DNA of 33,277 nt from Thiocapsa roseopersicina (GTDB lineage: Bacteria; Pseudomonadota; Gammaproteobacteria; Chromatiales; Chromatiaceae). The stretch covers positions 1 to 33,277 of the forward strand of contig NZ_FNNZ01000033.1 in assembly GCF_900106925.1 (NCBI RefSeq). Direction: 5' to 3'. The notes under the pieces are model-generated. The model did not search any database, was not told the DNA's origin, and worked only from the letters and a program-made list of their open reading frames with translations. Of this stretch, positions 25,011-32,466 are shown in pieces. Numbering within the stretch: the first letter of the stretch is position 1; each line of letters begins with the position of its first letter. Both the position numbers and the translations under genes were made by a program.

Positions 25011-25616
25011 TCAGCCGCGCAACCGGATCTTGAGATAGGCCGCGGTGAGCAGCAAGGGATCAAACGGCGGGAGCAGCTCGGCGCGGATGGCACCGTCCGG
25101 TCCGATCAGCCACAGGGAGCCGGTGCGATCCTCTCCACCGAGCGGCGTGGAGTCCGGTCCGGCACCCGATCCGAGGTCGATACCGAGATCATCCGCCAAC
25201 CCGGCAAGATCCTCCGCACGACCCGTCACCCCGATCAAGCGGGCATCGTAGGGTGCGAGGAGGCGCCGCAGGTCTGCAGGGACATCGTCTGCTCGCAGTG
25301 ACACGACGACCACCTGTGTGCTCAGGATCACCCGGGTCCCCGCGATGCGCCGAAGCAACCCGGACAGGGCCGACAAGGTCCCGTCGCAGCGCTCGCCGCA
25401 CCGGCTGTTCGCCACTGCGAGGAGTGTCCAGCGCTCATGCAGATCGCGCGTGACGAAGGGGTTGCCTTCCGTATCGACGAGCGCGAGGTCGCCGATGGGC
25501 CAGCCGGCGGACGCTTGACCGAGCGCTTGCTCAGGGGTGTGGGTCGCGACCGAGGGCGTCACGGCAGCAGTCAGGACGAGGATGCCGAGCAGGATAGCCG
25601 AGAGCGGCCGGTTCAT
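25011..25616 (-). CDS. SCO/SenC-like copper chaperone with a substituted histidine ligand
   Basis: 201 aa with an N-terminal signal or anchor (NRPLSAILLGILVLTAAV) and a thioredoxin-like domain. The copper-binding CxxxC is present as C73-GER-C77. SCO proteins normally have a VDH(S/T) histidine as third ligand before the LxGPDG strand; here the aligned text is EDRTGSLWLIGPDG, putting Arg164 at the histidine place. Copper handling may be weak, or the protein may act as a thiol reductase. Its ATG overlaps the stop of the copper ATPase (ATGA), placing it last in the oxidase operon, where it would serve CuB assembly. The family is clear; the metal role is uncertain. Confidence 0.82.
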   Translation of the reverse strand: MNRPLSAILLGILVLTAAVTPSVATHTPEQALGQASAGWPIGDLALVDTEGNPFVTRDLHERWTLLAVANSRCGERCDGTLSALSGLLRRIAGTRVILSTQVVVVSLRADDVPADLRRLLAPYDARLIGVTGRAEDLAGLADDLGIDLGSGAGPDSTPLGGEDRTGSLWLIGPDGAIRAELLPPFDPLLLTAAYLKIRLRG

Positions 25617-27769
25617 ATGCGGGCTCCCGAGGCCCTCGACACACGTGCGGTGCCGGTCGCCCGAGACGCGCCGGGGGATTCGGCAGCGACCTCGGCGCCC
25701 GAGCGGCCGTGCAGGGTCCGGGCGACGATCACCAGGCTGGAGCCCGCCATCAAGGCGGCGGCCAGCACGGGCTGCAGCAGGCCCGCCGCGGCCAGGGAGA
25801 GTGCCGCGGCGTTGTAGCCGAAGGCCCAGACCAGATTCGCCCGGATCGAGCGCCGCACCTCCCGGGCGAGATCGAGTACCCAGGGCAGCATGGCCAGGCC
25901 GTCGTCCGGAAGGACCAGGTCGGCGCTCTCCTTGGCCAGATCGGTCCCGCCGCCGACCGCGATGCCCACCGAGGCCGCCGCCAGGACAGGCCCGTCGTTG
26001 AGCCCGTCTCCGACCATGGCGACGGACCCGCACTGCCGCATCCAATCCCGAATGAAGGCCGCCTTGCCCTCCGGGTCGAGCCCGGCATGCCAGCGCGGGA
26101 TGTCCAGCCGCTTCGCCAGGCGTTCGACCGGGGTCGGTCCGTCGCCGCTGAGCAGCAGCAGATCGAGCCCTCGGGCACGCAGCTCCGAGACCACCCCGGC
26201 CGCCTCGGGCCGCGGGGTGTCGGCGAGCGCCAGGCATCCGTGAACCCGCCCGTCCCAGCCGACATAGACGCGGGTCCATCCGTTTCGAGCGTCGATCGCG
26301 TCCAGCGCGGTCGGCAAGAACCAGCCGAGCGAGACCATCAAGGCACGCGAACCGATCGCGGCCTCGACCGAGCCCACCCGTCCGATCGCCCCCGCGCCCG
26401 GGCGGACGCGTATCCCTTCCGCCGCGTCGGCCCGGATCTCGAGCGCCGCGGCGTGCGTCACGACGGCGCGAGCCGCCGGGTGCTTGGAGCCGAGCGACAG
26501 TGAGCTGGCGATGCTCAGCAGCCGGGTCTCGTTGCAGTCGTGCACCCGAAGCGCCATGACCCGAGGCTTGCCGAGGGTCAAGGTGCCCGTCTTGTCGAAG
26601 GCGATACCCCGGAGGCGACCGAGCCGTTCCAGCACGCCGGCACCCCGAATCAGCACGCCGCGTTGGGCCGCGCAACCGATACCCAACGAGCTGGCCAGAG
26701 GTCCGGCCAGGCCGAGGGCGCAAGGACAGGCCACCACCAGAACCGAAAGCGAGGCGAGCAGGGCCGTGTCGAGGCCGCTGCGACTCGCCCAGAAGAGGAA
26801 GGTGGCGACGGCGAGGGTCAGGACCAGGGGGAGAAAATACCCGGCCACCCGATCGACGGTCTCCCCCAGGAGCGACTTGCGGCCCAGGGCCTCGCGCACC
26901 AATCGGCTGATGCGGATCCAGCGGGTCTGGTTGCCGAAGACGCTCGCGCGAACGCGGAGCCGCCCGCTGCCGTTCAGGCTCCCCGCATGGACCGCATCGC
27001 CCGGTGTCTTGGGCTGCAGCTCGGGCTGCCCGGAGACGATCGATTCGTCGCACTCGGACCAGCCCGAGATGACCTCGCCGTCCACGGCGATGCACTCTCC
27101 CGGCTCGATGACGACGACATCCCCGGGGCGGATCCGATCCACCGTCCGCACGGATTCCCCGATCGGGGTCGAGACCCGGACCTCGGCGCGCTCGGCGGCC
27201 AGCATGGGTGCGAGGCTGCGCATCGCCTGCAGGCGTCCCCGGGCCTCCAGATAGCGGCCCAACGTGAAGAGGATCAGCACCATGGCGACGGTGTCGAAGT
27301 ACACCTGGTCCGACCCCTGCAGGACGCGCCATCCCGAGTAGAGGTAGGCGGCGAGGATCCCGACGCTGACCAGGGTATCGGCCGTCATGCGCCCCGCACG
27401 GCCCGCGCGCCAGGCACCCTGCAGAAAGGGGCCGCCCAGCACGACCAAGAGCGGAGTGGCGAGGGCCCAAAGCAGCCAGGGGACCAGGGCGCTCACCCGC
27501 GGGTCGGATGCCGAGAAGGCGTCCGCGTAGAGCAGCAGACTGAACAGCATGATGTTCATGGCGAGAAAGGCGCCAACGCCAAGCCGAATCAGCCATTGCG
27601 CCGCCTCCGGCTCTTCCGTGGATCCCTGATGGACCTGATAGGCCAGACAGCAGCCGTAACAGCAGAACCAGTGGTCCGTGCCGTTCAGGGTGCGCGGGTG
27701 CGCCAGCCGGCCGACCGGGAGTCGGCAATGGTCGCAGAGCGGCGTCGCATTCAGGGGGTGCTCCTGCAT
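25613..27769 (-). CDS. ccoI: CcoI/CtpA-type copper P1B-ATPase for oxidase assembly
   Basis: 718 aa. An N-terminal cysteine-rich domain (CDHC at 12-15, FCCYGCC at 36-41) replaces the usual HMA domain. Eight helices are expected. The transport motif is CPC (348-350), the phosphorylation site DKTGT (392-396), the P1B histidine-proline SKHPAARAV, and the hinge VGDGLNDGPVL. The actuator motif normally TGE is SGQ (246-248), an unusual loss of the catalytic glutamate, with Glu250 close by. It exports Cu(I) across the inner membrane for insertion into cbb3 oxidase. It lies 30 bases after the TauE/SafE-like gene and overlaps the SCO-like gene. The ATG at 27769 begins the recognised cysteine domain. 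Confidence 0.92.
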   Translation of the reverse strand: MQEHPLNATPLCDHCRLPVGRLAHPRTLNGTDHWFCCYGCCLAYQVHQGSTEEPEAAQWLIRLGVGAFLAMNIMLFSLLLYADAFSASDPRVSALVPWLLWALATPLLVVLGGPFLQGAWRAGRAGRMTADTLVSVGILAAYLYSGWRVLQGSDQVYFDTVAMVLILFTLGRYLEARGRLQAMRSLAPMLAAERAEVRVSTPIGESVRTVDRIRPGDVVVIEPGECIAVDGEVISGWSECDESIVSGQPELQPKTPGDAVHAGSLNGSGRLRVRASVFGNQTRWIRISRLVREALGRKSLLGETVDRVAGYFLPLVLTLAVATFLFWASRSGLDTALLASLSVLVVACPCALGLAGPLASSLGIGCAAQRGVLIRGAGVLERLGRLRGIAFDKTGTLTLGKPRVMALRVHDCNETRLLSIASSLSLGSKHPAARAVVTHAAALEIRADAAEGIRVRPGAGAIGRVGSVEAAIGSRALMVSLGWFLPTALDAIDARNGWTRVYVGWDGRVHGCLALADTPRPEAAGVVSELRARGLDLLLLSGDGPTPVERLAKRLDIPRWHAGLDPEGKAAFIRDWMRQCGSVAMVGDGLNDGPVLAAASVGIAVGGGTDLAKESADLVLPDDGLAMLPWVLDLAREVRRSIRANLVWAFGYNAAALSLAAAGLLQPVLAAALMAGSSLVIVARTLHGRSGAEVAAESPGASRATGTARVSRASGARI

Positions 27770-27799
27770 GCCATGGGCCTTTGCCGTAACCGACGGCCG

Positions 27800-28555
27800 T
27801 CAATGGAGATGCGCACCGAGGGGCAGCAGCCCCCGGGCGACGGTGACGACGCCGAGCAGGACGATGAAACCCCCGGCGATCTGCACGCCGCGCTGCCGCC
27901 AATCGGCGCCCGACAGCAGGCTACCGGCCCCCATCGACGGGGTCGGCGTCGGAACCGGAACCGCAACCGGCTGCGCACGACGCGCACCCGTCCACCAGCC
28001 GATGCCTCCCATCGCGAGCATGGCCGGGAAGGTGCCGAGCCCGAAGGTGGCCATGATCAGGAGTCCCGACAAGGGACCGCCGCTGCCCGCGGCCTGGGCG
28101 AGGAAGGCGTAGACCAGCGGACAGGGGAGAAAACCGTTGAGCACCCCGAGGGCGAGCGGTGCGCCGGGACGGGTCGATCGGGTCAGTTGACGCAACCCGG
28201 AGGCGAGCCAATCGAATCCCGCGAGAGGGCCTGCCGGACGCGGCATGACTCCGAGAAACTGCAGGCCGATATAGAGCATGAGCATGCCGGAGAGCAGGGC
28301 GAGGGTACGCTGCGCCAGGCTCCCCCAGGTGTCGTCGCCGCCGTGGCCCACCAGCAGGAGTCCGAGATAGCCGACGCAGACACCCATGAAGCAGTAGCTG
28401 GTTACCCGACCCAGGTTGTAGACGAGGTGACGGGCGAGGGTCGCGAGGCGGCCGCGGCCATCCCTGCCCAGGATGCAGGCGAAACCGCCGCACATGCCGA
28501 CACAGTGCATGCTGCCGGCCAGACCGGCGAGCAGGATGAGCAGGTAATACTCCAT
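27800..28555 (-). CDS. Sulfite exporter TauE/SafE-family (DsbD_2-like) membrane protein of the cbb3 cluster
   Basis: 251 aa with about six to seven helices. The opening YYLLILLAGLAGSMHCVGMCGGF is the H-C-x-x-M-C-G-G motif of this family. GVLNGFLPCPLVYAFLAQAAG is the matching second motif with its Pro-Cys-Pro. Proteins of this type lie beside ccoI, ccoS and ccoN in many proteobacteria and are thought to help copper or haem delivery to cbb3; the substrate is not settled. A strong AAGGAGG precedes the ATG at 28555 and overlaps the stop of the tiny upstream ORF, so translation is coupled. Confidence 0.88.
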   Translation of the reverse strand: MEYYLLILLAGLAGSMHCVGMCGGFACILGRDGRGRLATLARHLVYNLGRVTSYCFMGVCVGYLGLLLVGHGGDDTWGSLAQRTLALLSGMLMLYIGLQFLGVMPRPAGPLAGFDWLASGLRQLTRSTRPGAPLALGVLNGFLPCPLVYAFLAQAAGSGGPLSGLLIMATFGLGTFPAMLAMGGIGWWTGARRAQPVAVPVPTPTPSMGAGSLLSGADWRQRGVQIAGGFIVLLGVVTVARGLLPLGAHLH

Positions 28556-28565
28556 GGAACCCTCC

Positions 28566-28688
28566 TTACTTGCGGGCCGCGAGATAGGCCACCCACAGGA
28601 AAAAGGCCACCGTCATGATCACGAAGATCCAGAAGGCGATGGCCTCGGGAAGGCTCATCTGGGGCAGCGAGAGTGCGGGGAGGCTCAT
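28566..28688 (-). CDS. 40-aa single-helix membrane protein in the oxidase operon
   Basis: From the ATG at 28688 to TAA at 28568-28566, encoding MSLPALSLPQMSLPEAIAFW, then an 18-residue hydrophobic helix (IFVIMTVAFFLWVAYLAA) and a basic RK end. GAGG lies 8 bases upstream. It is sandwiched between two oxidase-operon genes with no wasted space. It may be a small cbb3 subunit like CcoM or CcoQ, or a CcoH-like assembly peptide; no family is recognised with certainty. Confidence 0.6.
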   Translation of the reverse strand: MSLPALSLPQMSLPEAIAFWIFVIMTVAFFLWVAYLAARK

Positions 28689-28698
28689 GATGTGCGCC

Positions 28699-28794
28699 TC
28701 ACGACAAGGCCACGCCCAGCACGTTGATCGCCAGCTCGCCGAACAGGAAGACCAGATTCAGCAGGGCCAAGCCCAACAGCAGTCGTGTCGCCAT
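28699..28794 (-). CDS. 31-aa single-helix membrane protein in the oxidase operon
   Basis: From the ATG at 28794 to TGA at 28701-28699, encoding a basic start (MATR) and one long hydrophobic helix (LLLGLALLNLVFLFGELAIN). AGGAGA lies 7 bases upstream, a strong site. It begins 12 bases after the 89-aa membrane protein gene and ends 10 bases before the 40-aa ORF. The role is unknown; a tiny accessory subunit of the oxidase is the simplest guess. Confidence 0.6.
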   Translation of the reverse strand: MATRLLLGLALLNLVFLFGELAINVLGVALS

Positions 28795-28806
28795 GATTCG
28801 ATCTCC

Positions 28807-29076
28807 TCACAGCCCGAGGTCGAGGCCCGGTCCGAGCCCGCCCCAGTAGCTGAAGCCGTAGTAGAGTGCCCAGAGAAACATCACCAGATAGACCAGCAGC
28901 AGCCACCCGTCGACACGTCCGTGCCGGGCCTGGATGCGGCCCCCGCCGTAGTCTTCGGTCTGCCGGTGGTAGGGGGGCTCCCGCGACGGGACTTCGGCCC
29001 CGGTGCCGGACGTTTCGGCAACGGACTCCGGGGTCTCGAGCTCTTCGCTGTTCTCACGTGTCGTCGTTGGGTTCAT
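28807..29076 (-). CDS. 89-aa one-helix membrane protein, CcoP-anchor-like
   Basis: The first 52 residues are hydrophilic (TTTRENSEELETPESVAETS, then PPYHRQTEDYGGGRIQ). GRVDGWLLLVYLVMFLWALYYGFSYWG follows as a single membrane helix. This arrangement, a cytoplasmic arm with a helix starting at W, resembles the N-terminal anchor of CcoP without the cytochrome part. In this operon the CcoP cytochrome domains are fused to CcoO, so this protein may be the orphaned anchor or a CcoQ-like subunit. The gene overlaps the end of ccoS by 23 bases in another frame. Confidence 0.7.
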   Translation of the reverse strand: MNPTTTRENSEELETPESVAETSGTGAEVPSREPPYHRQTEDYGGGRIQARHGRVDGWLLLVYLVMFLWALYYGFSYWGGLGPGLDLGL

Positions 29077-29224
29077 CGTCGTCGACCTCCGCCCGATAGG
29101 CCTTGTACTTGATGGCTTCCACGTCCTGGAAGAGTCCGGAAAGCACCGCCCAGATGAAGAGGAGCAGGCCTCCCAGGCTCATCAGCAGGGCGACCAGGAA
29201 TTGCAATAGGGTCAGTTTTTCCAT
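29054..29224 (-). CDS. ccoS: cbb3 oxidase assembly protein CcoS
   Basis: 56 aa from the ATG at 29224, which overlaps the end of the ccoO-ccoP fusion by 13 bases. One helix (LLQFLVALLMSLGGLLLFIWAVLSG) is followed by LFQDVEAIKYKAYRAEVDDDEP. The WAVxSGxFxD(L/V)E and acidic DDD tail are the CcoS pattern. CcoS is needed for haem and copper cofactor insertion into cbb3 oxidases. Confidence 0.85.
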   Translation of the reverse strand: MEKLTLLQFLVALLMSLGGLLLFIWAVLSGLFQDVEAIKYKAYRAEVDDDEPNDDT

Positions 29225-30948
29225 GGCGCCTGCTCGGTGGTTTCGGTGACTGGCGGGCGCGGGGCCTCCGACTCGGCGAGCTCGAAGCCGCGCTTGATCG
29301 CCCAAGCCTCGCCGGCGTATCGGGTCTCCGGCTCGTCGGTCTTGAGCCGATACGCCAGACGGGATTCGGATGCGTCCAGCCGGGGGTCGTTGAGGGCCTG
29401 GCGATCCCGATCCGGGATCGGCAGTGGCTCTCCGGTCAGCGGATCCTGGAAGGCCGAGAGCGACAGGACGTAATAGGCGAGTGCCCAGCGATCCGCCTCC
29501 CCGACCGTGTCCCCGAAGGACGGCATGGGGGTGCCCGAGAGACCGGTCGTCAGGGTGCGGAAGATGTCCCGCACGTCGGGCCCCGACTTGAACTGCCCGG
29601 TCGTCAGATTGGCCGGCGGAATCGGAAAGCCGAAGTCGTCGGTCAGACCGGGCGCCTTCTCGCCGTCGCCCCGACCGGCCTGCCCGTGACATTCCCAGCA
29701 CTTGGATTGTTGCCAGACGTCCTTGCCCTTCTGCACCAGGGCCAATGAGGGTTCGGGCGGCCGGCCGATAAAGATCGGCGCCTTCGGCGACTCCTCCACG
29801 AAAAAGAAGTAGGGCTCGGCGGGATCGCTGCGGTCCGCGGCCAGCACATACTTGATGTATTGGATGACCGCGAGCCGATCCTTGTCCTGCAGCTCGTGCC
29901 ACGGGGGCATGGCCGTGCCCCGGACCCCGCGGGTGATGGTGCGCAGCAGGTCGCCGTCGTCCGGGAGCGAGCCCGAAGGCGTCAGGCGGAACTTGAACAC
30001 GCCCCAGGTGAAGTTGCGCGGCCGATCTCGGTGCATGAAGGTCGCGGCCGGACCATTGCCGTCCCCTTCTGCCCCGTGACAGCCGAGACAGCGCCGCGCA
30101 TAAACCTCTTGGCCGTAAGCAATCCACTCCTCCGAGCGCGGCAGGCTGACCCGGGATGCCTCCATGCGCTGTGGCTCGAAGCGGTCTCGCCACTTGCCCC
30201 GGTTGGTGCCCAGTTTCTGCAAATAGGCCACCAAGGCCCGCAGATCCTCCGTGTCCGCGACGAGCTGCACGCGATCCCCATTGAACTCGTCGTTCGGGGT
30301 GAAGATCACCGGAGTCTTGCCGCGCTCCGGAACATAGAGCAGACCCTCCGCGTTGGGTGTGAGCAGGATCTGTTCCGGGGCGTCGAAATCGAACAGCCGT
30401 TCGGTCGCCTCGGTGCGCTCCAGGGTGCGCTCCCCGTCGGTGCCCGTGACGATCGATGCCGTGTGAGGGCCGTCGAACAGGGCGGTAAAGCGCGGCATGA
30501 TGGAGTCCGGGGACAAGATGCGCGGGTCCCAGAAATGGGCCAGGTGCCAGGAGTCGCTGTACTTGAGTCCGACCCTGGACAGGTCCGGGCCGATACGGCG
30601 CGTGGAGAAAAGATGGGGGAGGTCGAAGGCATACTCGCCGGCCTGCGTAATGGGTCCCCAGCGGCGGGTCTCGCCGGTCACCGGACGTACGTACTGGGAG
30701 TGACAGTACCAGCATCCCTCCCGGATATAGACGGCCCGGCCGCGCTGCTGCTCGGGGCTATAGTCGGTGGATTGCCACTCCATCCATTTGAGGTCGCCCA
30801 GATCGGTGCGCACCACCCGCGTCACCTCGGCGGTGCGCGACTGGGGCTCCAACATCGGGAGCAGACCCTGGACGAAGGCGGCCAGGCTGATGGTCCCGAA
30901 GGCGCCCACCAGCGCGTAGTAGCGCAATCCGTAACCGCGCGCGCTCAC
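29212..30948 (-). CDS. ccoO: CcoO-CcoP fusion: triheme cytochrome c subunit of cbb3 oxidase
   Basis: 578 aa from the GTG at 30948, which overlaps the ccoN stop (GTGA). Residues about 8-30 are a membrane helix. The first heme site CWYCH (79-83) with SQYVRPVTGETRRWGP is typical CcoO. Residues about 165-228 are an insertion (ending near the FTPNDEFNGD stretch) not usual for CcoO. Two more cytochrome c modules follow, CLGCH (287-291) and CWECH (417-421), with Met ligand candidates in AMPPW and MPSF. This replaces the separate diheme CcoP. The three hemes would carry electrons from a periplasmic donor to CcoN. No independent ccoP is present in the operon. Confidence 0.9.
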   Translation of the reverse strand: MSARGYGLRYYALVGAFGTISLAAFVQGLLPMLEPQSRTAEVTRVVRTDLGDLKWMEWQSTDYSPEQQRGRAVYIREGCWYCHSQYVRPVTGETRRWGPITQAGEYAFDLPHLFSTRRIGPDLSRVGLKYSDSWHLAHFWDPRILSPDSIMPRFTALFDGPHTASIVTGTDGERTLERTEATERLFDFDAPEQILLTPNAEGLLYVPERGKTPVIFTPNDEFNGDRVQLVADTEDLRALVAYLQKLGTNRGKWRDRFEPQRMEASRVSLPRSEEWIAYGQEVYARRCLGCHGAEGDGNGPAATFMHRDRPRNFTWGVFKFRLTPSGSLPDDGDLLRTITRGVRGTAMPPWHELQDKDRLAVIQYIKYVLAADRSDPAEPYFFFVEESPKAPIFIGRPPEPSLALVQKGKDVWQQSKCWECHGQAGRGDGEKAPGLTDDFGFPIPPANLTTGQFKSGPDVRDIFRTLTTGLSGTPMPSFGDTVGEADRWALAYYVLSLSAFQDPLTGEPLPIPDRDRQALNDPRLDASESRLAYRLKTDEPETRYAGEAWAIKRGFELAESEAPRPPVTETTEQAPWKN

Positions 30949-32393
30949 GGCCGTACCCCCTCGATCCCGGGTGCCCTCGGCAGGGGGGCGGCGGCCGGCT
31001 CGCGGTCCCGCGCCGCCAGCATGGTGCGCATCAGGTTGTAGACCAGGAGCGACATGCCGATGTCCATGGAGATGCCCGCAACCGTGCGCACCAGCCAATA
31101 GGGCCGGATAGCGACCAGCGAATCCAGCCACTCCACGCCGCTCATCAGGCTGAAGCCTTGCTGCAGCCCGGCCATGGTGAGGTCCAGCCCCATCACCGAG
31201 ATGCCGATGGTGATGAGCCAGAAGGACCAATTCCCCAGCTTGAACGACCAGAGGGGGCGTCCGGCCAGCTTGGGCAGCACATAGACGGTGCCGGCGATGG
31301 CCCAGACCACGAAGGTCCCGAAGACGGTCAGGTGCGAGTGCGAGATGACGAAGTCGCTGAAATGGGTCGGCTGCTGGATCGATCTCAGGGCCTCGACCGA
31401 CCCCTGGAAGCAACCGACCAGGTACATGAGCGAGCCCATGATCAGGAACTTGGCGGTGAGGTTTCGACCGAAGTTCTGCCAGCGCCCGATCATGGTCCCG
31501 AAGAAGTTCTGCAGCACGGTCCACACAGGCACGATCAAGAGCATCGAGGTGATGATGGCGAGGGTCTCGGCCCAATCGGCGATCGGGCTGAACAGATAGT
31601 GATGGATCCCCACGAAGGGATAGAAGAGCGCGAGTGACCAGAAGCCGATGAGCGACAGCTTATGGCTATAGATGGGATTCCGCACGCTGGCCGGCAGAAA
31701 ATAATAGATCAGCACATAACCGGCCGGGGTGATCCAGAGGCCCACGATATAGTGAATAAAGAGACCGTGAAAGGCCGCGCTGTTGATGCCCGTAATGGTG
31801 TAGGGCAGGATGAAGCTGCCCAGGATCAGGTTCATGGTGGTCCAGACGAAGGCGCCGATGAGATACCAGACCGAGACATAGAGCTGAGGCTCCAGCCGCC
31901 GAGAGATCGTCATCAAAAACTGCACGGTGGTCAGGCCGATCACGAAGAAGATGACGGCATCGATGACGAGCGGAAACTCGCCGGCCTCGAGCCCCTGGTT
32001 GTAGCCGAGCACCAAAGAGATCATCCCGGCGACCAGACCCAGGTTCCATACCCAGACCAGCCAATGACCCCACTCGCCCTTCCAGATCCGGACCCCGCAC
32101 AGCCGCGGCAGGATGTAATAGCACAGCCCGATGAAGAGGGTCGAAAAGGCGCCGAAGATGACGCCGTTGACATGCAGCGGGCGCAGCCGACCGAAGGTCA
32201 GGTATTCGGACGTGCCCAGATAGCTCGGATAATTGAAGAGTGTGGAGATGGCCACGCCGATGCTCGGCGTGAACATGAGCCAGAAGAGTCCCCAATAGAG
32301 CCATGTCCGAATGAGGCTGCGGTCGATCAGCGAATCCGGGTCAGGGAAGGCCGGCTCGGGGACATGCCGCGGGGCGGGGATCGCGCTCGCCAT
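30945..32393 (-). CDS. ccoN: cbb3-type cytochrome c oxidase catalytic subunit CcoN
   Basis: 482 aa with about twelve helices. Heme and CuB ligands are recognisable: H in FGRLRPLHVNGVIFG, GLFIHYIVGLW, the HH pair in FYPFVGIHHYLF, and SHSHLTVFG, where classical CcoN has GHVH. The tyrosine six residues before the HH pair (FYPFVGIHH) aligns with the cross-linked active-site Tyr of C-family oxidases, supporting oxygen reduction. Compared with Pseudomonas or Vibrio CcoN the sequence is divergent, so this belongs to a separate branch of the family; a nitric-oxide-reductase-like activity is a less likely alternative. A strong ribosome site (AGGAGC) precedes the ATG at 32393. It lies 73 bases after the cytochrome c gene. 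Confidence 0.9.
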   Translation of the reverse strand: MASAIPAPRHVPEPAFPDPDSLIDRSLIRTWLYWGLFWLMFTPSIGVAISTLFNYPSYLGTSEYLTFGRLRPLHVNGVIFGAFSTLFIGLCYYILPRLCGVRIWKGEWGHWLVWVWNLGLVAGMISLVLGYNQGLEAGEFPLVIDAVIFFVIGLTTVQFLMTISRRLEPQLYVSVWYLIGAFVWTTMNLILGSFILPYTITGINSAAFHGLFIHYIVGLWITPAGYVLIYYFLPASVRNPIYSHKLSLIGFWSLALFYPFVGIHHYLFSPIADWAETLAIITSMLLIVPVWTVLQNFFGTMIGRWQNFGRNLTAKFLIMGSLMYLVGCFQGSVEALRSIQQPTHFSDFVISHSHLTVFGTFVVWAIAGTVYVLPKLAGRPLWSFKLGNWSFWLITIGISVMGLDLTMAGLQQGFSLMSGVEWLDSLVAIRPYWLVRTVAGISMDIGMSLLVYNLMRTMLAARDREPAAAPLPRAPGIEGVRP

Positions 32394-32444
32394 GGATCTC
32401 TGCTCCTGAAGGGATCGGGATCGTCGCGGCCGCGCCCCAAGCGG

Positions 32445-32460
32445 ACGCGGCCGGCCGCGT
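32445..32460. promoter_or_regulatory. GC-rich palindrome between cytochrome c and ccoN
   Basis: ACGCGGCCGGCCGCGT is a perfect 16-base palindrome in the 73-base gap; a second, CGCGGCCGCG, lies at 32425-32434. They could form RNA hairpins that tune expression of the downstream oxidase genes. There is no T-run, so strong termination is unlikely. Confidence 0.4.
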
Positions 32461-32466
32461 GCTGAC

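Noticed and set aside
23220-25301. Long plus-strand frame of 693 codons
   Set aside because: It runs antisense to asnB and through the SCO-like gene's end; no domain is seen and the minus-strand genes are unmistakable.
27770-27902. N-terminal extension of the long minus-strand frame containing the SCO-like gene
   Set aside because: That frame crosses the whole ccoI gene out of phase; only the part from 25616 has a signal peptide and CxxxC motif.
26540-28618. Long plus-strand frame of 692 codons
   Set aside because: It is antisense to ccoI and the TauE/SafE-like gene, with low-complexity Gln/Glu/Gly-rich text.
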